From Desulfosarcina sp. (GTDB lineage Bacteria > Desulfobacterota > Desulfobacteria > Desulfobacterales > Desulfosarcinaceae), in the NCBI GenBank assembly GCA_018224455.1, contig JAGTUY010000330.1, positions 1 to 6,959 on the forward strand: 6,959 nucleotides of DNA, given 5' to 3'. Within the stretch, counting starts at the first letter, position 1. Each line of letters begins with the position of its first letter. Under the pieces are notes generated by a model. The model saw only the letters and a list, made by a program, of their open reading frames with translations. It ran no database searches and was not told where the DNA came from. Made by a program: the position numbers and the translations under genes. Shown piece after piece: positions 1 through 5,347 of this stretch.

Positions 1-1103
1 GCGGTCTTGATATAGGCATTCGTTGCCACGGCAGCGGCCTGGGCTGCCGTTCCGCCGGCACCGATGACCGCCCCGGCGGCTGCGGCAGCGTTGGCCAACC
101 CCTCGTCGGTTCCCGAACGCACGGCAAGAATCGGTGTGCGGGCGTGGTACCGCAGGTGGTAAAAGCCAAAATCGGTACTGTTTAGGGCAGGCACCACCGC
201 CCGCAGTGCCACGCCGTACTGGCCTTGATCGCTGGGCTCGATGCTGGGATCCCGGCTGGCTGCAAGAAATGTATCGTCAACGGGCAGGTCACCCTGGTCC
301 GGCACCCTGCCATAACCGAGCAGCAATTTGGATGTCGATATGTTTTCTCCCCCAACATCAGCTTTGGAGAAATAGGTACCCGTCTCGTCTATCTCTGTCG
401 CTTCCCAATCGTAAAGATAGAGGCCTTCGAGGTTCACGTTTTCGGTCAGTCCGATGGATCCCCAGACCAATCCCTCGGGTACTAAGGCCTCCTTCAATTC
501 TGCACCGGGCACCCTTATTTTAGAGACATCAACGGGATTGATGGTGTTGATGCCGCCCATGATAAAGGTACTTTCGCCCCAACTGACCACCTGATCGCCC
601 AGACGCACCTGCACCGGCACCGTTCCGAATTCGTGCTGGGCCCAAATGTATGCATCAAGCAGCTCGGCACTTTTACCGATGGCATCCTCGGCTTCGTCAC
701 TCAAAGGCGTGCGTTCCGTATCGCCGTCCATGACTTCGAAATCGTAAAAAGCTGAACCGCGAACGAAGGCGCCAAACTGACGCCACTTCACATCCAGTTC
801 CGAAGTGAGCTTGATTGCATTGCTGACCAGACCCTTGTCGTAATTCAGGTTGCCGTCATCGTAGTTGACGGAGTAGGCTTCACCGCCATTGGCAATCCCG
901 ACAATCCCCTCATCCCTATCCTGCACTCGGTACTGGAGCCCATAGGAGAGAATGCTGTCGAGACTGATATCCAAGTCATTCCCCGTGTACAACTCGAATC
1001 CAGAAGCGTTTGACGGCATCAGCACAGTGATGCAAAGCAGTATTGCGATTGTCGATGCGGTAAAAGTGTGTGAAACACGTATCCATTGACCTCGATTCTC
1101 CAT
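1..1103 (-). CDS. DUF1302 family outer-membrane protein, 5' part (3' end off the left edge)
   Basis: This reading frame is open from ATG at 1103 to the window edge: 367 codons plus two bases, with no stop. The N-terminus looks like a Sec signal peptide: Arg4 and Arg9, a hydrophobic core at residues 18-29, then PSNASG with likely cleavage around residues 33-35. The mature part matches the DUF1302 family as I know it: FELYTGN at the mature start, NYDDGNLNYDKGLVSN (80-95), a repeated alternating beta-strand pattern, GDQVVSWGESTF (169-180) and NPVDV (189-193). DUF1302 proteins are long predicted beta-rich outer-membrane proteins, often found beside genes for breakdown of hydrophobic or steroid-like compounds; their exact role is poorly known. 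About 335-362 is an unusually Ala/Gly-rich stretch, perhaps a surface loop. Members are usually over 500 residues, so roughly a third or more is missing here. The gene is divergent from the acyl-CoA operon, which suggests a role in substrate uptake (inference). Confidence 0.85.
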   Translation of the reverse strand, partial: MENRGQWIRVSHTFTASTIAILLCITVLMPSNASGFELYTGNDLDISLDSILSYGLQYRVQDRDEGIVGIANGGEAYSVNYDDGNLNYDKGLVSNAIKLTSELDVKWRQFGAFVRGSAFYDFEVMDGDTERTPLSDEAEDAIGKSAELLDAYIWAQHEFGTVPVQVRLGDQVVSWGESTFIMGGINTINPVDVSKIRVPGAELKEALVPEGLVWGSIGLTENVNLEGLYLYDWEATEIDETGTYFSKADVGGENISTSKLLLGYGRVPDQGDLPVDDTFLAASRDPSIEPSDQGQYGVALRAVVPALNSTDFGFYHLRYHARTPILAVRSGTDEGLANAAAAAGAVIGAGGTAAQAAAVATNAYIKT

Positions 1104-1106
1104 CAT

Positions 1107-1118
1107 CCTCCTCCTTTT
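1107..1118 (-). promoter_or_regulatory. Strong Shine-Dalgarno of the DUF1302 gene
   Basis: On the minus strand the sequence reads AAAAGGAGGAGG directly before ATGATGGAG. The double GGAGG leaves two possible starts, at 1106 and 1103. The second ATG (1103) has better spacing from the first AAGGAGG (6 nt against 3 nt), so 1103 was chosen. The difference is one methionine. Confidence 0.7.
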
Positions 1119-1156
1119 GTCATCGTCCGAATCCTTTCATGGTTGATTGGAACTAT

Positions 1157-1174
1157 TGGCAAATAAATTTGCCA
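1157..1174. repeat. 18-bp inverted repeat, possible operator of the DUF1302 gene
   Basis: TGGCAAAT-AA-ATTTGCCA has perfect 8-bp arms around a 2-bp spacer. It lies 54-71 bp upstream of the DUF1302 start codon, where a repressor or activator could act on that gene's promoter. Perfect symmetry at this size fits a dimeric regulator such as a TetR- or GntR-type protein. No regulator gene is in the window, so the binding protein is unknown. Confidence 0.5.
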
Positions 1175-1370
1175 TGGCTGCCAAGCGTCCGCCCAATTTT
1201 CAAAGCGTCTCAAATTCCGGTCTGCGTTGAAACGCTCCTGAAACCTGATTATTTTTTAAAGGATATTTTTATATTAGGCTCTGCAAAAGTAATGCCTCCT
1301 CTTGATGATAACTTTTATAGCATTAGTTACAGCATGTTATATGAATTGTATAAGTATTTTTAAAATGAAG

Positions 1371-1388
1371 GGTGCAATATATCGCACC
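1371..1388. repeat. 18-bp near-palindrome, copy 1 of the GCAATATAT(T/C)GC motif
   Basis: GGTGCAATATATCGCACC is symmetric except for one mismatched pair (A at 1376 against C at 1383). Its centre, GCAATATATCGC (1374-1385), differs by a single base from the perfect palindrome at 1743-1754. Two near-identical symmetric elements in one control region suggest binding sites for one dimeric regulator serving one or both divergent transcripts (inference). Confidence 0.5.
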
Positions 1389-1742
1389 AAAAGGCAAAAT
1401 ATGACGTTGTCATAACCAACCGAAAGATAAGAGATTGGAACAGACATGTGCCAAGCTTTCCGCCCGGAAACGCAGATCCGATCCCAACCTCGTGGTGAAA
1501 ATCGGCCATGGCTTTGAGAATGAGATAATCACTCGGTGCCTATTTTATGTCGTCCGGAGGAATGATCCAGTCACCATCGCCTCTTTAATCGAGGCAGACT
1601 TTCTTCAGTTGGTCTTTATGTCTTTATCCACGAGATTTGCTTGATAGACGAAGCAAAATTAATGCCAGCATCGGAAACCGAGGAAAATGGCCGGCATTGC
1701 GCACCAACCTTCATTCTCGCGCAAAACCGCCTTTTATAATGC

Positions 1743-1754
1743 GCAATATATTGC
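1743..1754. repeat. Perfect 12-bp palindrome, copy 2 of the GCAATATAT(T/C)GC motif; candidate enhancer site
   Basis: GCAATATATTGC is a perfect palindrome. It ends 108 bp upstream of the -24 box at 1862. Enhancer-binding activators of sigma-54 promoters usually bind about 80-200 bp upstream of the transcription start, so the distance suits an upstream activating sequence. The near-copy at 1374-1385 supports a real protein-binding motif. Confidence 0.5.
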
Positions 1755-1774
1755 ATCATACTGTCAGCATGTTG

Positions 1775-1794
1775 ATCAAAAATATATCTTTGAT
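1775..1794. repeat. Inverted repeat ATCAAA-N8-TTTGAT
   Basis: Six-base perfect arms flank an AT-rich 8-bp spacer. It lies between the candidate enhancer palindrome at 1743-1754 and the sigma-54 promoter, so it could be a second regulator site. Short arms in AT-rich DNA can arise by chance, hence the low confidence. Confidence 0.3.
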
Positions 1795-1812
1795 GCCCGG
1801 GTCAAACAAATC

Positions 1813-1828
1813 CATATAAATTTATATG
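1813..1828. repeat. Perfect 16-bp AT-rich palindrome
   Basis: CATATAAATTTATATG is its own reverse complement over all 16 bases. It ends 33 bp before the -24 box. It may be a regulator site or a bent-DNA element that helps looping between activator and sigma-54 polymerase. An adjoining sequence, TATCAATACAATG at 1832-1844, matches the IHF consensus WATCAANNNNTTR with one mismatch, which would fit the usual sigma-54 arrangement; this is suggestive only. Confidence 0.4.
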
Positions 1829-1861
1829 ATATATCAATACAATGGTTTCCAATTTTTCCAT

Positions 1862-1877
1862 TGGCACTTATTTTGCT
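1862..1877 (+). promoter_or_regulatory. Sigma-54 (RpoN) -24/-12 promoter of the acyl-CoA operon
   Basis: TGGCAC-TTATT-TTGCT matches the sigma-54 consensus TGGCAC-N5-TTGCW at every defined base, with the invariant GG (1863-1864) and GC (1875-1876) exactly 10 nt apart. Transcription would begin near 1888, giving a leader of about 50 nt before the ATG at 1939. Sigma-54 promoters need an AAA+ enhancer-binding protein, so the operon is probably switched on by a specific signal. No such activator is encoded in this window. Position, direction and perfect match together make chance unlikely. Confidence 0.8.
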
Positions 1878-1928
1878 GCTTTTTAACTAACGAATTGAAA
1901 TGGCATCCCGTAATCCCTTGCCATGCAT

Positions 1929-1934
1929 AAGGAA
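1929..1934 (+). promoter_or_regulatory. Shine-Dalgarno that fixes the start of the flavoprotein gene at 1939
   Basis: AAGGAA sits 4 nt before ATG at 1939. The alternative in-frame ATG at 1900 has no purine-rich site in front and would add 13 residues (MASRNPLPCIRKP) not typical of the family. It would also begin only about 12 nt after the predicted transcription start. The 1939 start gives MPLRIKTLLTDMFG, a usual beginning for this family. Confidence 0.7.
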
Positions 1935-1938
1935 ACCT

Positions 1939-2844
1939 ATGCCCCTGAGAATCAAAACCCTACTGACAGACATGTTCGGCCTCGAATACCCCATCATCGG
2001 GGCCCCCATGTTTCTGGTCTCTTATGAAACACTGACCATCGCCGTTTCAGAAGCCGGGGGGCTGGGTGCCTTCCCGCTTCCCAACTACAGGGAGACGGAC
2101 GATCTGAAAAAAGCCCTGAAAAACATCCGCCAGGCCACTGAAAAACCCATCGGTGTCAACATTCACCTTTCCGGAAGATTCGAATGGAAAAAACAACTCG
2201 CCCTTTGCCTGGACGCGGGGGTCCAGTTTTTTATCACCTCCCTGGGTGATCCGAGATTGGTAACGGATGACATCCATGCCAACGGCGGGAAGGTCTTCCC
2301 GGATGTCGTCTCTCTCAAGCATGCATTGAAAGCCCGCGATGGAGGTGTAGACGGACTGGTTGCCGTGGGTGCGGGGGCCGGCGGCCACGGAGGAACGATT
2401 CCCATACCGGTCCTGGTGCCGTATTTGGTCGATAAGGTACAGATACCGGTCATTGCCGCAGGCGGCATTAGCTCAGGTGGACAAATGGCGGCAGCCTTGG
2501 CGCTTGGGGCCTGCGGTGTCATTGTCGGGACCCGTCTGATCGCCACGCCGGAAGCCGGGGTCACGAAAGCCTACAAGAAAGCCGTTATCGATTCGGGTCC
2601 GGCGGACATCGTCTATTCAAATCGAATCACGGGCAACTGGGCCAATTGGATTAAACAGAGCATCGAGCGGGTTGAGGCCACTCCCGAACTGGGATCCAAA
2701 AAATGGCTGGATATCTGGAGTGCGGGACAAAGCGTCGCCCAGGCCGAAGATATCCGGCCCGCCGGTGATATTGTTCGGGAGATGGCTGCATCCTACGCAA
2801 AGGTCAGCAAAAATCTGCAAAATACGATCGTGCTGGAAGGTTAA
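1939..2844 (+). CDS. Nitronate monooxygenase / FabK-like FMN-dependent TIM-barrel oxidoreductase
   Basis: The 301-residue product belongs to the 2-nitropropane dioxygenase (NMO) family of FMN-binding TIM barrels, cytoplasmic and close to the lower end of normal length. Visible landmarks are GLEYPIIGAPM (14-24, flavin-binding N-terminus), GVNIHL near residue 72, the GAGAGGHGG loop with His150 in the catalytic-histidine position, IAAGGISSGG (172-181) and GTRLIATPEA (197-206), the last two forming the FMN-phosphate site. The usual Glu-Ala before GGH is replaced by Gly-Ala, so oxygen-dependent nitronate oxidation should not be assumed. The family also includes enoyl-ACP reductase FabK and the steroid-degradation flavoprotein IpdC, which act on thioesters; as first gene ahead of an acyl-CoA synthetase, a reductase or desaturase role on a CoA intermediate fits better (inference). 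It is the first gene after the sigma-54 promoter. Confidence 0.85.
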   Translation: MPLRIKTLLTDMFGLEYPIIGAPMFLVSYETLTIAVSEAGGLGAFPLPNYRETDDLKKALKNIRQATEKPIGVNIHLSGRFEWKKQLALCLDAGVQFFITSLGDPRLVTDDIHANGGKVFPDVVSLKHALKARDGGVDGLVAVGAGAGGHGGTIPIPVLVPYLVDKVQIPVIAAGGISSGGQMAAALALGACGVIVGTRLIATPEAGVTKAYKKAVIDSGPADIVYSNRITGNWANWIKQSIERVEATPELGSKKWLDIWSAGQSVAQAEDIRPAGDIVREMAASYAKVSKNLQNTIVLEG

Positions 2845-2883
2845 GTTCTCACTGCAACTTTCAATCAAAAAGGAGAATGACGG

Positions 2884-4626
2884 ATGATACTGGTTTCACA
2901 GGAGAAAATCAGAGAATATACGAAAAAGGGGTACTGGGGAGAGAAGACCCTGTTAGACATCCTGTATACAAACGCGGCAGAAAATCCGGCCAGGGAAGCC
3001 CTCGTCGATCCATACAACCGTCCAGCGCTCACTGGCCAGGATCCCAAACGATTCACCTACGCACAGATGACCCGGGCGATTGATCGAATCGCCGTGGCAT
3101 TGGAAAAAGCCGGTATCGCCAAAGATGACGTCGTTCTGATCCAGTTGCCGAACATCGTCGAATTGATCCTGTGCTATTTTGCGGTTGCCCGGATCGGAGC
3201 CATTTCCAGTCCGCTGTCAATGATGGCCCGATCCCATGAACTGACCACGGCATTCAAGGATACCGGTGCCAAGGCAATGGTCACCCTGCCGACCTTTCAC
3301 GGCTTCGATCACGCCCAGATGGCAAGGGCTTTCAAGGAGAAAACCCCCTGCCTCGAACAACTTTTCTGGATCGGTTCCGACCCACAGGCGGATGGCCGAC
3401 AGATGGAAGAAATTCTTCAGGGTGAAGCCGATGTTTCGGAACTGGAGGGGAAACAATCCGGCCCCAACGAGGTATTCACCATCTGCTGGACATCGGGCAC
3501 CGAAGCGTCGCCCAAAGGCGTTCCCCACACCCACAACGAGTGGCTCAACCTCGGTCGCGTGGTGGTGGAAGGTACCCAGATCGAAAAGGGCTGCAACATT
3601 CACGGCAGTTTTCCGGTCATTAACATGTCCGGGTTCGGCGGCCTGTTCACCCCTTGGGTGCTGACCGGTGGGAAATTCGCCCTGCACCATCCCTTCGACC
3701 AGGAAGTTTTTTTCGCCCAACTCGCCAAAGAAAAACTTGACTATACCCTAATGCCACCGGCCCTGCTGGACACCATTGCCAAATCGCCGAAATCCGAAGC
3801 CCTGGGACAACTCCAGGTCAAAGTGATCGGCTCCGGATCCGTGCCCCTGTCACCCTGGATGGTTCGCTTCTACCAGGACAAGTTCAACATCGGCATCGTC
3901 AATTTCTTCGCATCCAACGAGGGGGTCGCGTTTTTCAGTGTGCCGCGGTTCTTCCCAGTGCCGGAAGATCGGGCCACCTACTTCCCCCGTTTCGGACGAG
4001 AAGAGATAAAATGGAATGTCCCCGAGCATATCGTGGGGGGCATGCGCAGCCGCCTGGTGGTACCCGACACGACAGAGGAGATCACCAAAAACGGCCAGGT
4101 GGGAGAGCTCTGCTTTGCCGGTCCGACGGTATTCACCGGTTATTGGAACCGCCCGGACCTGACGGAAAAGGCTTTTGACAACGACGGCTACTACCATTCG
4201 GGAGACCTTTTTTCCATCGAAGGGGAGAAGCAGGACAAATACCTGTACAGCGGCCGATTCAAGGACCTGATCATCCGCGGTGGCATGAACATCAGCCCCG
4301 AAGAAGTGGAGACCCTGATCTTCGGTCATCCGAAAATTCAAGAGGTCGCTGCCGTCGGCTGCCCTGACGAACGCCTCTGCGAACGCACTTGCGCCGTGGT
4401 GGTCCCCGTGAAAGGCGAGACCGTCACGCTCGAGGAAATCGTCGAATACATGGAATCCAAAGGTGTCGCCAAATACAAACTGCCCGAGCGGCTAGAGATC
4501 GTCGACGTCCTTCCCCGTAACGCGGTCCAGAAAGTACTGCGCCGCGAAATCCGGGACTGGCTGTGGAAAAAAGTCGATACGGAAAAAGCCGGCGACGCCG
4601 TCTGCGATCCGCCGTCGGAAGGTTAA
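2884..4626 (+). CDS. AMP-forming acyl-CoA synthetase (class I adenylate-forming ligase)
   Basis: This 580-residue cytoplasmic enzyme activates a carboxylic acid with ATP and CoA to an acyl-CoA. All core motifs are visible: the phosphate loop WTSGTEASPKG (202-212), NFFASNEG (340-347) at the usual YGxTE position, YHSGDL (437-442), GRFKDLIIRGGMNISPEE (457-474) with the hinge and ribose-binding region, and LPRNAVQKVLRRE with the A10 lysine at 550. In A10 the usual Gly before Lys is Gln. The N-terminus (EYTKKGYWGEKTLLDIL) and the TSGTEA loop recall cyclohexanecarboxylate-CoA ligase and dihydroxybenzoate-AMP ligase relatives more than long-chain FadD, so a cyclic or aromatic acid is plausible, but the substrate cannot be fixed. 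A 20-residue polar tail follows A10. AAAAGGAG at 2868-2875 gives good spacing for ATG 2884. It starts 39 nt after the flavoprotein gene, in the same operon. Confidence 0.92.
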   Translation: MILVSQEKIREYTKKGYWGEKTLLDILYTNAAENPAREALVDPYNRPALTGQDPKRFTYAQMTRAIDRIAVALEKAGIAKDDVVLIQLPNIVELILCYFAVARIGAISSPLSMMARSHELTTAFKDTGAKAMVTLPTFHGFDHAQMARAFKEKTPCLEQLFWIGSDPQADGRQMEEILQGEADVSELEGKQSGPNEVFTICWTSGTEASPKGVPHTHNEWLNLGRVVVEGTQIEKGCNIHGSFPVINMSGFGGLFTPWVLTGGKFALHHPFDQEVFFAQLAKEKLDYTLMPPALLDTIAKSPKSEALGQLQVKVIGSGSVPLSPWMVRFYQDKFNIGIVNFFASNEGVAFFSVPRFFPVPEDRATYFPRFGREEIKWNVPEHIVGGMRSRLVVPDTTEEITKNGQVGELCFAGPTVFTGYWNRPDLTEKAFDNDGYYHSGDLFSIEGEKQDKYLYSGRFKDLIIRGGMNISPEEVETLIFGHPKIQEVAAVGCPDERLCERTCAVVVPVKGETVTLEEIVEYMESKGVAKYKLPERLEIVDVLPRNAVQKVLRREIRDWLWKKVDTEKAGDAVCDPPSEG

Positions 4627-4637
4627 AAACAACCGGC

Positions 4638-4680
4638 GGAAAGCGGAGCGCTATTGCCTCCGCTTCCCGCGGCTGCCGCG
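4638..4680 (+). other. Two tandem GC-rich hairpins between acyl-CoA synthetase and DUF2284 genes
   Basis: The first hairpin pairs GGAA (4638-4641) with TTCC (4664-4667) and GCGGAG (4643-4648) with CTCCGC (4658-4663), with one bulged A and a 9-nt loop. The second, CGCGG-CTG-CCGCG (4668-4680), follows immediately. No T tract comes after either, so they do not look like a classical terminator. They fill the only large gap inside the operon (116 nt), so they may protect or process the transcript and separate expression of the upstream and downstream genes (inference). Confidence 0.5.
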
Positions 4681-4742
4681 AGACCCGTTGTCCCGTTTCC
4701 GGGAAAATGGTAACGCCAATCCATACGACAGAAAGGCAAGCG

Positions 4743-5336
4743 ATGGTCACCCGTCATGATAATACCGACGATAACCATGTGGATGCGACCGCCGTACAGG
4801 ACCTGATAAAGTACTGCGAACGGGCCATCGAGAGGGGAGCAACCCATGCAAAACCCGTTCATCCTTCCAGTGTGGTGACGGCCCCGTGGGTGCGGCTCAA
4901 ATGCCAATTCGGCTGTCCCGGCTACGGTCAGGGCCATTGCTGTCCCCCGCACACGCCCACACCCCGGCAGACCCGGGAAATTTTAGACGATTACCAAAGA
5001 GCCATCCTGTTTCACATCGAAGTGCCGCATATCCCCGAAAAGGAAAAGCGCTACCGCAAATACTTTGATATGCTCGTCGATCTGGAAGGACAGGTTTTCA
5101 AGGACGGGTATTACAAGGCCTTCATCTTTCTGGCCGGCCCATGCCGGCTGTGTAAAAAATGCACGATGCTCGAAGATCCGCCGTCCCCATGCCGGCTGAG
5201 GCGCCGCGCCAGGCCATGCATGGAGGCCTGCGGCATGGATGTCTACCAGACGGCACGCAACAACGGTTATTTCATTGAACCGCTGCGGGAAAAAGAAGAG
5301 ACGAACAACGAATATTGCCTTATGCTGGTGAATTGA
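4743..5336 (+). CDS. DUF2284 cysteine-rich, predicted metal-binding protein
   Basis: The 197-residue product has the layout of the DUF2284 family, predicted metal- or Fe-S-binding proteins common in anaerobes and without an established reaction. Eleven cysteines are present. The clusters are C54-x3-C58-x7-C66-C67 followed by PPHTPTP, then C134-x2-C137-x2-C140-x9-C150, then the ending RPCMEACGMDVYQT with C159 and C163. No signal peptide or membrane segment is seen, so it should be cytoplasmic. The frame is open upstream to 4563, inside the synthetase gene, but AAAGG at 4732-4736 with 6-nt spacing selects ATG 4743; the ATG at 4707 has poor spacing. It ends 11 nt before the next gene and is surely co-transcribed with it. 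A role as Fe-S electron carrier or partner for an operon oxidoreductase is inference. Confidence 0.85.
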   Translation: MVTRHDNTDDNHVDATAVQDLIKYCERAIERGATHAKPVHPSSVVTAPWVRLKCQFGCPGYGQGHCCPPHTPTPRQTREILDDYQRAILFHIEVPHIPEKEKRYRKYFDMLVDLEGQVFKDGYYKAFIFLAGPCRLCKKCTMLEDPPSPCRLRRRARPCMEACGMDVYQTARNNGYFIEPLREKEETNNEYCLMLVN

Positions 5337-5347
5337 AAGGAGCGGTC

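Larger units (their letters stand above)
1107..1938. other. Long divergent intergenic control region
   Basis: About 830 bp separate the two divergent genes, far more than a promoter pair needs. Parts (roughly 1230-1380 and 1730-1890) are clearly AT-rich compared with the coding DNA. Small open frames here (1070-1363, 1435-1644, 1637-1819, 1687-1890) lack good ribosome binding sites and their translations resemble no family I recognise. The stretch from about 1435 to 1700 is less AT-rich than its flanks and could be a decayed gene or a small RNA, but nothing in it proves either. The region does hold palindromes at 1157-1174, 1371-1388, 1743-1754, 1775-1794 and 1813-1828 and a sigma-54 promoter, each listed separately. 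Confidence 0.7.

Noticed and set aside
134..523. Plus-strand open frame of 129 residues
   Set aside because: It is antisense to the DUF1302 coding sequence, whose translation matches a known family; the plus-strand product is rich in Arg, Pro and Trp without any motif.
1070..1363. Plus-strand 97-residue open frame
   Set aside because: It starts inside the DUF1302 gene on the opposite strand, covers its ribosome binding site and the 1157-1174 palindrome, has no Shine-Dalgarno and resembles no known family.
1435..1644. Plus-strand 69-residue open frame starting with TTG
   Set aside because: No clear ribosome binding site, rare start codon and no recognisable motif; kept only as part of an unexplained stretch.
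1637..1890. Two overlapping small plus-strand frames (60 and 67 residues)
   Set aside because: They run through the palindromes and the sigma-54 promoter, lack ribosome binding sites and have AT-driven composition.
1900..1938. Upstream in-frame ATG for the flavoprotein gene
   Set aside because: No Shine-Dalgarno, atypical extra residues, and too close to the predicted transcription start; ATG 1939 is better supported.
4638..4680. Rho-independent terminator after the synthetase gene
   Set aside because: The stems are GC-rich but no T tract follows, and the next genes continue in the same direction with no new promoter that I can recognise.
4563..4742. Upstream extension of the DUF2284 frame
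   Set aside because: It overlaps the synthetase gene, is Arg/Ser-rich without homology, and runs through the tandem hairpins; the Shine-Dalgarno at 4732-4736 supports ATG 4743.
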